DNA of 64,000 nt, from NCBI RefSeq assembly GCF_032460525.1, contig NZ_CP135963.1, positions 1,922,001 through 1,986,000 on the forward strand, given 5' to 3'. This document shows positions 40,801 through 52,225 of the stretch, piece by piece. Source of the DNA: Geodermatophilus sp. DSM 44513 (GTDB lineage: Bacteria; Actinomycetota; Actinomycetes; Mycobacteriales; Geodermatophilaceae). Within the stretch, counting starts at the first letter, position 1. Every line of letters begins with the position of its first letter. A model generated the notes under the pieces. That model did not search any database, was not told where the DNA came from, and saw nothing but the letters and a program-made list of their open reading frames with translations. The position numbers and the translations under genes are program-made.

Positions 40801-41873
40801 GCGTCTCCGCGGCCGAGCTCGCCGCCATGGCCCGCGCCCGCGAGCTGGGCTGGAGCATTCTGGGCACCACCAGCCCGAACCCGGCGGTGGGCGCGGTGGT
40901 CCTGGCCCCTGACGGGACGCCGGTGGGAGAGGGCGCGACCGCCCCGCCCGGCGGCCCGCATGCGGAGGTCCGGGCACTCGCACAGGCCGGCGAGCGGGCC
41001 CGCGGCGGGACGGCGGTGGTCACCCTCGAGCCGTGCGCGCACACCGGCCGCACCGGCCCGTGCGCGGACGCGCTGCTGGCCGCCGGGGTCGCCCGCGTGG
41101 TGGTCGCCGTCCCCGAACCGACCCGGCTGGCCGGGGGAGGGGCACAGCGGCTGCGCGCGGCCGGCGTCGACGTCGTGCTCGGTGTCGAGGAGGCGCAGGC
41201 CGCCGAGGGCGCGCTGGGCCCCTGGCTCACCGGTGTCCGCGAGCACCGCCCGCAGGTGGTGTGGAAGGTGGCCGGCACCCTCGACGGGCGGGTCGCCGCC
41301 GCCGACGGCAGCAGCCGCTGGGTCACCGGCCCGGAGGCGCGGGCCGCCGTCCACCGGCTGAGGGCCACCTGCGACGCCGTCGTCGTCGGGTCGGGGACCG
41401 CGCTGGCCGACGACCCGCAGCTCACCGTCCGCGACGCCGACGGCCGGGACGCCGACCGCCAGCCGCTGCGGGTGGTCCTCGACCGCCGCGGCCGGGTGCC
41501 GGCCACGGCGCGGGTGCACGACGGCGCCGCCCCCACCCTGGTCAGCACCGCGGCGACGCCGCGGGCGCTGCTGGACGAGCTGTTCGCCCGCGACGTCCGC
41601 CGTGTGCTGCTGGAGGGCGGCCCCACGCTGGCCGCGGCCTTCCTGCGCGACGGGCTGGTCGACGAGGCCGTCGTGCACCTGGCCCCCAAGCTGCTCGGCG
41701 CCGGCGCGCCCCTGGTCGGCGACCTGGGAATCTCCGGGATCGGCGCGGCGCTGAGCCTGACGGTCAGCGGCCTCACCCACCTGGGCGGGGACGTGGAGAT
41801 CCGCCTGCGGCCCACCCGGCACACTGGGGACGGGCGCACCGCGGAGGACCGCGACGCGACCGGAGGGAGTTGA
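40797..41873 (+). CDS. ribD: Bifunctional pyrimidine deaminase/reductase RibD
   Basis: 358 residues. The N-terminal zinc deaminase has [20 protein letters not shown] and [16 protein letters not shown]. The C-terminal NADPH reductase has [29 protein letters not shown] and [13 protein letters not shown]. Carries out steps 2 and 3 of riboflavin synthesis. GTGA overlap with rpe. Confidence 0.96.
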   Translation: MSVSAAELAAMARARELGWSILGTTSPNPAVGAVVLAPDGTPVGEGATAPPGGPHAEVRALAQAGERARGGTAVVTLEPCAHTGRTGPCADALLAAGVARVVVAVPEPTRLAGGGAQRLRAAGVDVVLGVEEAQAAEGALGPWLTGVREHRPQVVWKVAGTLDGRVAAADGSSRWVTGPEARAAVHRLRATCDAVVVGSGTALADDPQLTVRDADGRDADRQPLRVVLDRRGRVPATARVHDGAAPTLVSTAATPRALLDELFARDVRRVLLEGGPTLAAAFLRDGLVDEAVVHLAPKLLGAGAPLVGDLGISGIGAALSLTVSGLTHLGGDVEIRLRPTRHTGDGRTAEDRDATGGS

Positions 41874-41875
41874 TC

Positions 41876-42507
41876 GTGTTCACCGGCATCGTCGAGGAGG
41901 TCGGCGTCCTGCTCGCCCGCGAGGAGCAGCAGGACTCAGCCCGGCTGCGCATCCGGGCCCGCACGGCGCTGGAGGGCGTGGCACTGGGCGACTCGATCGC
42001 CGTCAACGGCGTCTGCCTGACCGTGACCAGTGCCGACGGCGAGGAGTGGACGACCGACGTGATGGCCGAGACCCTGCGCCGCAGCAGCATCGGCGCGCTG
42101 GGCCCCGGTGACCCGGTCAACCTGGAGCGCGCGGTGACCCCGCAGACCCGCCTCGGCGGGCACCTGGTGCAGGGCCACGTCGACGGCGTGGGCACCGTGC
42201 TCACCCGCACCCCCGGCGACCAGTGGGAGGTCGTGCGGATCGCGCTGCCGCCGGAGCTGGCGCGCTACGTCGTCGAGAAGGGCTCCATCACCCTGGACGG
42301 CGTCTCGCTCACCGTGAGCGCTGTCAGTGACATCGGGACGGGTGGCGAGGGCGCCGGCACAGCCGACGCCGAGCCGTGGTTCGAGGTCAGCCTCATCCCC
42401 ACCACCCTGCGCGAGACCACGCTGGGTGCCGTCCCTCCCGGCAGCCCGGTCAACCTGGAGGTCGACGTCATCGCCAAGTACGTGGAGCGCCTGCTGGAGG
42501 CCCGCCG

Positions 42508-42511
<4 letters not shown>
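41876..42511 (+). CDS. ribE: Riboflavin synthase alpha chain
   Basis: 211 residues. Dismutates two lumazines to riboflavin. The two lumazine-binding repeats start FTGIVEEVG and [12 protein letters not shown]. Each has its own VNGVCLTV / LDGVSLTV motif. GTG 41876 has a GGAGGGAG ribosome site in the ribD end. The second repeat contains a small Gly-rich insert ([13 protein letters not shown]). Confidence 0.96.
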
Positions 42512-44590
<2,079 letters not shown>

Positions 44591-44593
<3 letters not shown>

Positions 44594-44655
44594 AGGACCC
44601 TCGCGCCCCCACGGCACGCTCCGCGCGCCGCGGGACCCTGCGCGAGGGCCGTTCC
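44591..44655 (+). repeat. Covarying hairpin repeat, hisE-hisG copy
   Basis: TGAAGGACC begins on the hisE stop. The outer stem CCCTCGCGC pairs exactly with GCGCGAGGG. The apical part differs from the family loop (ACGCTCCGCG region closed by CGGC/GCCG). The right flank is GGCCGTTCC. It lies between two genes of the same pathway on the same strand, so it is not simply an end-of-operon element. Confidence 0.75.
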
Positions 44656-44681
44656 ATCCACCTACCGAAGGAGCCCATCCC

Positions 44682-45548
44682 GTGCTGCGCATCGCCGTGC
44701 CCAACAAGGGGGTCCTGAGCGAGCCGGCCGCCGAGATGCTCACCGAGAGCGGCTACCGGCAGCGGCGCAGCACCAAGGACCTCGCCGTCTACGACCCGGA
44801 CAACGACACCGAGTTCTTCTACCTGCGACCCCGCGACATCGCCGTCTACGTCGCCGCCGGCACCCTGGACGTCGGCATCACCGGGCGGGACATGCTGCTG
44901 GAGACCGCTCCGGCCGACGACGAGGGGGCGGCCGCGGTGGAGGTGATGCCGCTGGGCTTCGGCCGCAGCTCCTTCCGCTTCGCCGCCCCGGTGGGGTCCG
45001 GCATCGACGGCGTCGAGCAGCTGGCCGGCAAGCGGATCGCCACCGCCTACCCGGTGCTGCTGCAGCGCCACCTCGACGAGCGCGCCATCCGCGCCTCGGT
45101 GGTCAAGCTCGACGGCGCGGTGGAGACCGCCTGCCGGCTCGGCGTCGCCGACGCCGTCTGCGACGTGGTGGAGACCGGGACGACGCTGCGCGCGGCCGGG
45201 CTGCAGATCATCGGCGAGTCGGTGCTCACCAGCGAGGCGATCCTGGTGCGGCGGGCCGGCGCGGAGGAGATCCCGGCCGTCGCCCAGCTGCGCCGCCGGC
45301 TGCGTGGTGTCCTGGTCGCCCGGCAGTACGTGATGCTCGACTACGACTGCCCCAACGAGCTGCTGGAGAAGGCGACCGCGCTCACGCCGGGCCTGGAGGG
45401 CCCCACGGTGAGCCCGCTGCAGACGCCGGGCTGGTCGGCGGTGCGCGCGATGGTCGCCCAGACCGACACCAACCGGGTGATGGACGAGCTGTGGGAGCTC
45501 GGCGCCCGCGCCATCCTCGTCACCAGCATCCACGCCTGCCGGCTCTGA
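44682..45548 (+). CDS. hisG: ATP phosphoribosyltransferase (long form)
   Basis: 288 residues. First step of histidine synthesis. Marks are LRIAVPNKGVLSEPAAEML, GTLDVGITGRDMLLE, and CDVVETGTTLRAAGL for PRPP binding. The C-terminal regulatory ACT-like domain marks the HisZ-independent long form. GTG 44682 has an AAGGAG ribosome site downstream of the hairpin repeat. Confidence 0.97.
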   Translation: MLRIAVPNKGVLSEPAAEMLTESGYRQRRSTKDLAVYDPDNDTEFFYLRPRDIAVYVAAGTLDVGITGRDMLLETAPADDEGAAAVEVMPLGFGRSSFRFAAPVGSGIDGVEQLAGKRIATAYPVLLQRHLDERAIRASVVKLDGAVETACRLGVADAVCDVVETGTTLRAAGLQIIGESVLTSEAILVRRAGAEEIPAVAQLRRRLRGVLVARQYVMLDYDCPNELLEKATALTPGLEGPTVSPLQTPGWSAVRAMVAQTDTNRVMDELWELGARAILVTSIHACRL

Positions 45549-45559
45549 TCCGGTGACAC

Positions 45560-45579
45560 TGTCGGCCTACCGGCCGACA
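45560..45579 (+). terminator. Hairpin after hisG
   Basis: TGTCGGCC / GGCCGACA with loop TACC, 12 bp after the hisG stop. It has an 8-bp perfect stem and no T-tract. Likely a terminator by position. Confidence 0.45.
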
Positions 45580-45590
45580 CCGCGGCCAGG

Positions 45591-45663
45591 TGACCGGAAG
45601 GACCTCGGTGCCCCCCACGCCTCGCAGGCTCGGCGCGGGCCCCTGCACCGAGGCCGAACGGCG
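45591..45663 (+). repeat. Covarying hairpin repeat, hisG-DUF2877 copy
   Basis: GGAAGGACC, outer stem CCTCGGTGC pairing exactly with GCACCGAGG, family loop TCGCAGGCTC closed by CGCC/GGCG, then GGCCGAACGG. Lies between convergent genes, about 12 bp after the hisG hairpin. Confidence 0.8.
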
Positions 45664-45721
45664 CTGAGCCTGCCCGCCGGACCGGGATGACCTCCGCGTG
45701 GGAGTCACCCGGGCGGCGGGC

Positions 45722-46729
45722 TCAGCGGCGGGTGGTGCGGTCCACCAGGTCGATCGCGGTGCACAGGCCCAGCGCCATGGCCCGGCCACTGGTGGCGCCG
45801 GTGGCCAGCAGCCCGGCGATGGCCGGGGCCAGCGGCCGCTCGCCGACCAGCCCGTGCAGCACCGCGGCGTACTCCGCGCTGACCCGCCCGGCCGCCGCGT
45901 GCCGCAGCAGTGCCCGCGACAGCTCGGTGGTCCGGCCGGCGGCCAGCGCGCAGACCGCGGTGGCGAAGCGCCCGGCCGACGGGTGGCCCAGCAGCACCAG
46001 GCCGGCCATCGTCCCGGCCATGACGTCGTCCCCGGCCGGGGTGAGCCCCGGGCCCAGGCCGATGAGCCGGGTGGCGGTGCGCAGGGCGGCGTCCAGGTCG
46101 GCCCTCCGGACGGCGCCGCGCAGCGCGGCCAGCGGGCCCCCGGGGCCGGCCGGGAGGCCGGGCAGGGTGAACGCGCTGTGCGGGACCCCCTCGCCGTAGA
46201 GGGCGTTGCGCAGCAGGCGCACCCCCTCGGGCAGCAGGGCCGGTCGTGGGCTCGGCAGTCGGGGGCGCGGGTCCCACCAGGCGGCGGCGCTGACGGCGAG
46301 GTCGCCGACGACGATCCGCCCACCCCCGACCTCGGCCGCGGCGTCCGGCGGCAGGGCGACCAGCGGGCGGCCGTTGCTGGGCCGGAAGAGCACGCAGGCC
46401 AGGGGCAGGCGGGCGGCGTCGTTGGTCAGCACGCCGACCACGTCGCCACCGCGGTCGGTGGGCACGTGCAGGTAGACCGCGGCGGGCACGCTGAGCAGCA
46501 CGCGCGCCGGGCGGACCGGGCCGCGCAGGAGGTCGGCGACCCCGGTGCTCGCCGCGGCGGGCACGGCGGACGCGGCACGGGCGAGGGGAGCGGTGCGCGC
46601 GGTGGCCTGGGCCGACTCGCGCGGCAGGGGGATGGTGGGCAGTCCGGACCGCGTGGCGTGGGCGCCCGGGGACGTCCGGGCCCCGGGGCGGCCCCCGCCC
46701 GACCCGGCGGTCTCGTCGATGGTGCGCAT
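45722..46729 (-). CDS. DUF2877 protein (AllH/YlbF-like)
   Basis: 335 residues. The signature GLGPGLTPAGDDVMAGTMAG marks DUF2877. Its E. coli member, YlbF/AllH, takes part in the oxamate carbamoyltransferase step of allantoin use. The start ATG 46729 has a GAAGAGG ribosome site; an upstream in-frame start adds 32 unlikely residues. It is divergent from a PucR-type regulator, a family tied to purine catabolism. The other subunits (FdrA/AllF, YlbE/AllG) are not in this window, so the function here is uncertain. Confidence 0.8.
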   Translation of the reverse strand: MRTIDETAGSGGGRPGARTSPGAHATRSGLPTIPLPRESAQATARTAPLARAASAVPAAASTGVADLLRGPVRPARVLLSVPAAVYLHVPTDRGGDVVGVLTNDAARLPLACVLFRPSNGRPLVALPPDAAAEVGGGRIVVGDLAVSAAAWWDPRPRLPSPRPALLPEGVRLLRNALYGEGVPHSAFTLPGLPAGPGGPLAALRGAVRRADLDAALRTATRLIGLGPGLTPAGDDVMAGTMAGLVLLGHPSAGRFATAVCALAAGRTTELSRALLRHAAAGRVSAEYAAVLHGLVGERPLAPAIAGLLATGATSGRAMALGLCTAIDLVDRTTRR

Positions 46730-47005
46730 GGCGACCTCTTCACCCTGGGGAGCACGGGAGGCGCCCGTCGGCTCGAGAACCCCCCGCCCGGCCGCGGTCC
46801 ACCCGCTGGGGAGGTCGGACGGCACCCTCGGGAGGGAACCGGCCTACCATCCACCGGGCGGAGTGCGACCGGGTCTCGAACCTATGCGGCGCGTCGCACG
46901 CCCACGTATGGCGGATGTCGCCAAGAATGGGGTGCCTGGTGCGGGCACTGCTGACAGGGGTCCGCCATCTGGTCGTGGGCAACAACAACTGAGAGGGTGG
47001 GTGGC
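46730..47005. promoter_or_regulatory. Divergent regulatory region DUF2877/PucR
   Basis: 276 bp without a gene. ATGGCGGA (46908-46915) and TCCGCCAT (46961-46968) form an 8-bp inverted repeat spaced by 45 bp, a possible pair of regulator half-sites. No convincing -10/-35 pair is seen. Confidence 0.35.
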
Positions 47006-48949
47006 GTGACCCAGGGTGAAGCCTCCCTCGTCGTCCCCACGCTGGGTGAGGGCACCTCGTCCCGGCGTCACCTGTCCGCAGCGGAGGCACCGGTGACCGA
47101 GAGCCGCGGCGCACGGCCCACCTGGCAGGAGCGCATGGGCCTGACCCTGGCCGAGGCGCTGCGCCTGCCCGCGCTGGCGGGCACGGAGGTGCTGGCCGGC
47201 AGCGGTGGCCTGGACCGGGTCGTCCGCCACGTGGTGGTCGACGACCCCGCAGACCCGCTGGCGGTCGCGGGCCCCGACGTCCTGGTCGTGCTCGGCGCCC
47301 GGCTGCCCCCGGCCGACCCGGCCAACTACCGCGCCCTCGTGGAGCGGCTGGACTCCATGGGCACCGCGGCGCTGGCCCACCGCCGCACCGAGGGGCCCCC
47401 GCAGGTCCCCGCCGAGGTGCTCGCCGAGGCCGACCGCCGCGGGCTGCCGGTGCTGTCCCTGCCGGCCGACCTGCGGATGGGCGAGGTCGTCTCCGAGGTG
47501 CTCGGTGCCGTCGTCGACCGGCAGAGCGAGGCGCTGGCCCTCTCCAACCGCATGCACGACCAGTTCATCGACGTCGCGCTCAGCGGCGGCGGGCTGTCGG
47601 AGGTCACCGAGCAACTGGCCGTCTCCCTCGACGGCGTCGCCGTCCTCGGCCTGGGTCCGGACCGGGAGATCGTCACCAGCGCCGGGCCGTCGGCCGACGT
47701 CGCGGAGATCAGCGACTGGCTGTGGCTGCTGGACGCCGAGGCCGAGGACGAGATGGCCATGATGGCGCCCTCCCGCCGGCTGTCGGGCCTGCGCGCCGAC
47801 CAGACCGTGGTCACCCCCGCCGACGTGCTCGCCGACGCCGACCTCTCCCCGGCCGACGGCATCCTGCTCGTCCCCGGCCACCACGAGCTGCCCGGCGGGG
47901 TGGGGGAGTACGCGGTCGCCCCGGTGATGGCCGGCGACCAGCGGCACGGCTGGCTGGTCGCCGTCCACCGCAGCGGGCCGATGCTGGTCGGCGCCGGTGC
48001 GGTGCTGGAGCGGGCCGCGGTGGTCTCGGCGCTGTCGGTCATCCGCCAGCAGGCCGTGCACTCGGTGGAGCTGCGCTTCCAGGGCGACCTGGTCCGCCGG
48101 CTGGTGGCCGGGGCGCTGCGGCACACCGAGCGGGCGCTGGCCCAGACCCGGTCCTTCGGCTGGCGGCTGGACGGCCCGGTCGCCGTCCTGGTGACCGCCA
48201 CGGAGACCGCCGCCGACCCGCAGGCCGACCCCACCCGCGCCCTCGACGTCCTCGACCGGCTGGCCGACGGCTGGCGGGCGGCCCTGGAGACCGAGGTCTC
48301 CGGCGCCGCGGTGGCCGGGCTGTCCACCGAGATCGTCACCCTGCTGCCCCTGGACGGGCGGACGCCGGAGGAGGTCACCTCGCTGGTGGGCGCGGTGACC
48401 GGGCGGGTCAACGCGCGGGTGCGCCGCGTCGGGCGGGTGCTGGGCACTGGCATCGGCCGCCCGGCCGGCTCGCTGGCCGCGCTCGGCGAGGCCCACCAGC
48501 AGGCCTCCCGGGCCCTCGGCGTCGGCCAGGAGATCCACGGGACCCAGGCGGTCACCCACTTCGACCAGCTCGGGGTGTTCCGGCTGCTGTCGCTCATCCC
48601 GGACAGCACCGAGCTGCGCACCTACGTCGACGAGGTGCTCGGCACCCTCGCCGACGCCTCCGACGCCGACTCCGCCGACCTGCGGGAGACCCTGCGGGTG
48701 CTGCTGGAGACCAACCTCAACGTCGCGGAGTCCGCCCGCCGGCTGCACTTCCACTACAACACGATGCGCTACCGCATCGGCAAGCTGGAACGGCTGCTCG
48801 GGCCCTTCACCACCGACCCGACGCTGCGGCTGAACCTGCTGCTGGCCCTGCACGCGGCGCGGATGCGCGGCCTGGACCAGCCGCACCGCCCGCCGGTGGA
48901 CGTCGGGCTGACGCTGCCGCCGGACGACGGCCTCGACGCACTGGTCTAG
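47006..48949 (+). CDS. PucR-family transcriptional regulator
   Basis: 647 residues. The N-terminal PucR-type domain starts LTLAEALRLPALAGTEVLAG. A central region of about 350 residues with a GAF-like part follows. The C-terminal PucR helix-turn-helix has LRETLRVLLETNLNVAESAR and LHFHYNTMRYRIGKLERLLG. The GTG at 47006 has a GAGAGGG ribosome site; GTG 46997 is also possible. Divergence from DUF2877 suggests it controls that gene. The effector is unknown. Confidence 0.92.
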   Translation: MTQGEASLVVPTLGEGTSSRRHLSAAEAPVTESRGARPTWQERMGLTLAEALRLPALAGTEVLAGSGGLDRVVRHVVVDDPADPLAVAGPDVLVVLGARLPPADPANYRALVERLDSMGTAALAHRRTEGPPQVPAEVLAEADRRGLPVLSLPADLRMGEVVSEVLGAVVDRQSEALALSNRMHDQFIDVALSGGGLSEVTEQLAVSLDGVAVLGLGPDREIVTSAGPSADVAEISDWLWLLDAEAEDEMAMMAPSRRLSGLRADQTVVTPADVLADADLSPADGILLVPGHHELPGGVGEYAVAPVMAGDQRHGWLVAVHRSGPMLVGAGAVLERAAVVSALSVIRQQAVHSVELRFQGDLVRRLVAGALRHTERALAQTRSFGWRLDGPVAVLVTATETAADPQADPTRALDVLDRLADGWRAALETEVSGAAVAGLSTEIVTLLPLDGRTPEEVTSLVGAVTGRVNARVRRVGRVLGTGIGRPAGSLAALGEAHQQASRALGVGQEIHGTQAVTHFDQLGVFRLLSLIPDSTELRTYVDEVLGTLADASDADSADLRETLRVLLETNLNVAESARRLHFHYNTMRYRIGKLERLLGPFTTDPTLRLNLLLALHAARMRGLDQPHRPPVDVGLTLPPDDGLDALV

Positions 48950-48955
48950 GCGGTC

Positions 48956-49699
48956 GTGGGCAGGAGTGTCGCCGCGCTGGTGGCCCGCATGGAGGAGGGG
49001 CTGGCCGCGCTGGAGGCCGACGGCGACCCCGCCCGCTTCTTCCACGGCGTGTACCTCCGCACCACCGTGGCCGTCGGTGCGGCGATCGACGCGGGCGCCT
49101 TCGAGGACCCGGCGTGGGTCGAGGAGTGGGACGTCGACTTCGCCGACCTCTACCTCGACGCGCTCGCCGCCCACCGGCGCGACCCGGCGTCCGCCCCGCG
49201 GCCGTGGCAGCTGGCCCTCGGCGCGCGGGCGGAGCTCCCGCCGGAGGCGCACGTGCTGCTCGGCATGAACGCGCACATCAACTACGACCTGCCGCAGTCC
49301 CTGGTGCGGGTGATCCCCCCGGCGGAGTTCGACGACCCGGCCGCCTGGGACCTGCGCCGCCGCGACCACGAGCGCATCGACCGGGTGCTGGCCTCCCGGG
49401 TCGCCGCCGAGGACGGCGAGCTGCACCGGGCCGGGGGGCGGCGGACCCGGCTGGACCGGACGCTGGCGCCGGTCAACCGCGCCGCCAGCCGGGTGTTCCT
49501 CCGCGAGTCCCGGCGCAGGGTGTGGGCCAACGCCGCACGCCTGGACCTCGCTCGCCGCCGCGGACCGGAGGCGTACGCGAGCCGGCTGGCCGACCTGGAG
49601 GAGCTCTCCGCGGCCCGGGTCGACGACCTGCTGCGCCCCGGGCCGGTGCTGGTGCGACTGGCCGTCCGTGGCTTCGGCGTCCTGCTGCCCCCGGACTGA
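48956..49699 (+). CDS. DUF5995 family protein
   Basis: 247 residues, mainly helical. The stretch LLGMNAHINYDLPQSLVRV is the family mark. Arg-rich C-terminal half. It starts 6 bp after the PucR regulator and is probably cotranscribed. No function is established for DUF5995. Confidence 0.8.
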   Translation: MGRSVAALVARMEEGLAALEADGDPARFFHGVYLRTTVAVGAAIDAGAFEDPAWVEEWDVDFADLYLDALAAHRRDPASAPRPWQLALGARAELPPEAHVLLGMNAHINYDLPQSLVRVIPPAEFDDPAAWDLRRRDHERIDRVLASRVAAEDGELHRAGGRRTRLDRTLAPVNRAASRVFLRESRRRVWANAARLDLARRRGPEAYASRLADLEELSAARVDDLLRPGPVLVRLAVRGFGVLLPPD

Positions 49700-49779
49700 G
49701 TCCCCGCACTGCCGCGGGCCCGGGCATCGGCCAGGCTGGGGTGACGGCCGCACCGGGTGGCCGCGCGAGGAGGAGACGC

Positions 49780-50538
49780 ATGACCGAGGGTGCCCGTCCG
49801 CTGTCCGGGAAGGTCGCGCTGGTCACCGGCGCCTCGTCGGGGATCGGGGAGGCGACCGCGATCGCCCTGGCCGGGGCCGGCGCGGCCGTCGCCATCGGGG
49901 CCCGCCGCCGCGACCGGCTGGACGGGCTGGCGGCTGAGCTGACCGGCGACGGCGCGCGGGTGCTGGCACTGGACCTCGACGTCACCGACGAGGCGGCCTG
50001 CCGGGACGCCGTCGCCCGCACCCGGGACGAGCTCGGCGGCCTGGACGTCCTGGTCAACAACGCCGGGGTGATGCTGCTCGGCACCATCGTGGGCGCCGAC
50101 ACCGAGGACTGGCGGCGGATGGTGTCCACCAACGTGCTCGGCCTGATGTACATGACCGCCGCCGCGATCGACGGCATGGTCGAGCAGGGGTCCGGCGACG
50201 TCGTCAACGTCTCCAGCGTCGCCGGCCGGACCGCCCGGAAGGGCGCCGGGGTCTACAACGCCAGCAAGTGGGCGGTGAACGCCTTCAGCGAGTCACTGCG
50301 CCAGGAGGTGACGACGACCGGCGTGCGGGTCTCGCTGGTCGAGCCCGGCGCGGTCACCACCGAGCTGACCTCGCACATCACCCAGCCGGAGGCCAAGGCG
50401 GCCTCGGAGCGGATGCACGCGAGCATGCGGCCGCTGCAGGCCGAGGACGTCGCCCGGGCCGTCGTCTACGTGGTCACCCAGCCGCCGCACGTCGCGGTCA
50501 ACGAGATCCTGGTGCGCCCCACCGACCAGGAGCGCTGA
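49780..50538 (+). CDS. Short-chain dehydrogenase/reductase
   Basis: 252 residues, classical SDR. It has the cofactor loop VTGASSGIGEATAIALA, NNAG in VLVNNAGVMLLG, and the catalytic Ser/Tyr/Lys in NVSSVAGRTARKGAGVYNASKWAV. ARRRD after the second strand suggests NADP(H). The ending resembles YdfG/serine-dehydrogenase-like SDRs (HVAVNEILVRPTDQ). ATG 49780 has an AGGAGG ribosome site. Its TGA opens a hairpin repeat. Confidence 0.9.
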   Translation: MTEGARPLSGKVALVTGASSGIGEATAIALAGAGAAVAIGARRRDRLDGLAAELTGDGARVLALDLDVTDEAACRDAVARTRDELGGLDVLVNNAGVMLLGTIVGADTEDWRRMVSTNVLGLMYMTAAAIDGMVEQGSGDVVNVSSVAGRTARKGAGVYNASKWAVNAFSESLRQEVTTTGVRVSLVEPGAVTTELTSHITQPEAKAASERMHASMRPLQAEDVARAVVYVVTQPPHVAVNEILVRPTDQER

Positions 50539-50601
50539 GAGAGGACCCCCTGCCCCCCGCCACTCGCACGCTCGCGGCGGGACCCTGCAGGGGGCCGTTC
50601 A
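50536..50601 (+). repeat. Covarying hairpin repeat, exact stop-to-stop copy
   Basis: TGAGAGAGGACC begins on the SDR stop and CCGTTCA ends on the stop of the convergent murA-like gene. Thus the element fills the whole gap and supplies both stop codons. The outer stem CCCCCTGC pairs with GCAGGGGG; the loop is TCGCACGCTC with one mismatched closing pair. Confidence 0.8.
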
Positions 50602-52218
50602 GTCGTGGAAGACCTCGATGCGGGCGCCCATCTCCACCAGCCGCTCGTAGAGCTGCTCGTAGCCGCGGGCGATGATGTCGACGTTGCGCAGCACCGACGT
50701 CCCCTTGGCCGCGAGCATCGCCAGCAGGATGCACACCGCCGGGCGCAGCGCCGGCGGGCAGACGACCTCGGCGCTCGACCAGTGCGTCGGGCCGCTCACC
50801 AGCACCCGGTGCGGGTCCAGCAGCCGGACGTCGGCGCCGAGCCGGGTGAGGTCGGACAGGTGGATTGCCCGGTTGTCGTACACCCAGTCGTGGATCAGCG
50901 TCGAGCCGGTGGCCGCGGCCGCGATGACGGCGAAGAAGGGCAGGTTGTCGATGTTCAGGCCCGGGAACGGCATCGGGTGGACCTTGTCGATCGGCGCCTT
51001 GAGCTCCGACGGGGAGATCGTGACGTCGACCAGCCGGGTGTGCCCGTTGTCGGCCCGGTACTCCGGGGACAGCGTGTAGCGCAGCCCCATCTCGGCGAGG
51101 GTGGCCAGCTCGATCTCGAGGAACTCGATCGGCGCCCGGCACACGGTCAGCTCCGAGTCGGTGACGATGCCGGCGGTCAGCAGGCTCATCGCCTCGACCG
51201 GGTCCTCGCTGATCGTGTAGTCGACGTCGGCCTCGATGACCGGCCGGCCGCGGACGACGAGGGTGGTGGTGCCCAGCCCCTCGACGCCGACGCCGAGCAG
51301 CTGCAGGTACAGGCACAGGTCCTGGACCATGTAGTTGGAGCTGGCGTTGCGGATGGTCGTCGTCCCGTCGGTGCGGGCCGCGGCCAGCAGCGCGTTCTCG
51401 GTGACGGTGTCGCCCCGCTCGGTGAGCACGATGGTGCGGTCGGCGGTGGCCGGCGCGGTGACCCGCGCGGAGTAGCGGCCGCCGCGGGCCTCCACCTCCA
51501 GGCCGAAGGGCCGCAGCGCGATCATGTGCGGCTCGACGGTGCGGGTGCCCAGGTCGCAGCCGCCGGCGTAGGGCAGGTCGAAGACCGGCGCCCGGTGCAG
51601 CAGCGGGCCGAGGAACATGATGATGCTGCGGGTGCGGCGGGCGGCGTCGGCGTCGATGCCGGCCAGGTCGAGTGAGTCGGGGACGACGAGGGTGAGGTCG
51701 CGGCCGGCGCCGTCCCAGGTCGCGGACACGCCGATCGAGCGCAGCACGTCGAGGATGCGGTCGACCTCGACGATGCGGGCCACGTTGCGCAGCGTCGTGC
51801 GCCCGCGGTTGAGCAGCGCGGCGCACAGCAGGGCCACCGCGGCGTTCTTGGAGGACTTGACGGTGACGCTGCCGCGCAGCGGCACGCCACCGGTCACCCG
51901 CAGGTGGGTGGGCCCGGCCGGGCCGACGCGGAACAGCTCGCGCTCCAGGGCCTCGGACAGCCGGCCGAGCAGCTCCAGGGTGAGGTTCTGGCCGCCCTGC
52001 TCGATGCGGGCGACGGCGCTCTGGCTGGTGCCCAGCCGCTCGGCGAGCTGCTGCTGGGTCAGTCCGCGGTGCCGGCGGGCGTCGCGGACGAGTTTCCCGA
52101 CGCGGTGCATGGCGCTGGACTCGTGCGCGGGGTTGCCGGCGCTGGACTCGTGCGCCGGGGTGCCGGCGTCCGGCGCGGGGGCCTCGGTGGTGGGCGTGGG
52201 CGGGGAAGGGGCCGTCAC
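50599..52218 (-). CDS. XRE helix-turn-helix fused to a MurA-type enolpyruvyltransferase
   Basis: 539 residues. Residues 1-36 are disordered, with a duplicated PAHESSA. An XRE domain (about 38-95) has RRHRGLTQQQLAERLGTSQSAVARIEQ. From 105 on it is a UDP-GlcNAc 1-carboxyvinyltransferase fold. The Lys-Asn pair (K124, N125 in VKSSKNAAV) and a Cys (C221 in YAGGCDLGTR) match the MurA active site. The usual FPTDMQ loop is replaced by PGLNIDNLP, keeping an Asp. It may be a regulated MurA paralogue or a regulator using a MurA fold as sensor. A palindromic operator overlaps its promoter. Confidence 0.88.
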   Translation of the reverse strand: MTAPSPPTPTTEAPAPDAGTPAHESSAGNPAHESSAMHRVGKLVRDARRHRGLTQQQLAERLGTSQSAVARIEQGGQNLTLELLGRLSEALERELFRVGPAGPTHLRVTGGVPLRGSVTVKSSKNAAVALLCAALLNRGRTTLRNVARIVEVDRILDVLRSIGVSATWDGAGRDLTLVVPDSLDLAGIDADAARRTRSIIMFLGPLLHRAPVFDLPYAGGCDLGTRTVEPHMIALRPFGLEVEARGGRYSARVTAPATADRTIVLTERGDTVTENALLAAARTDGTTTIRNASSNYMVQDLCLYLQLLGVGVEGLGTTTLVVRGRPVIEADVDYTISEDPVEAMSLLTAGIVTDSELTVCRAPIEFLEIELATLAEMGLRYTLSPEYRADNGHTRLVDVTISPSELKAPIDKVHPMPFPGLNIDNLPFFAVIAAAATGSTLIHDWVYDNRAIHLSDLTRLGADVRLLDPHRVLVSGPTHWSSAEVVCPPALRPAVCILLAMLAAKGTSVLRNVDIIARGYEQLYERLVEMGARIEVFHD

Positions 52219-52225
52219 GAGGGCA

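Noticed and set aside
46866..46884. GGTTCGAGACCC on the minus strand, resembling a tRNA T-loop
   Set aside because: No T-stem pairing, no acceptor, D or anticodon arms around it.
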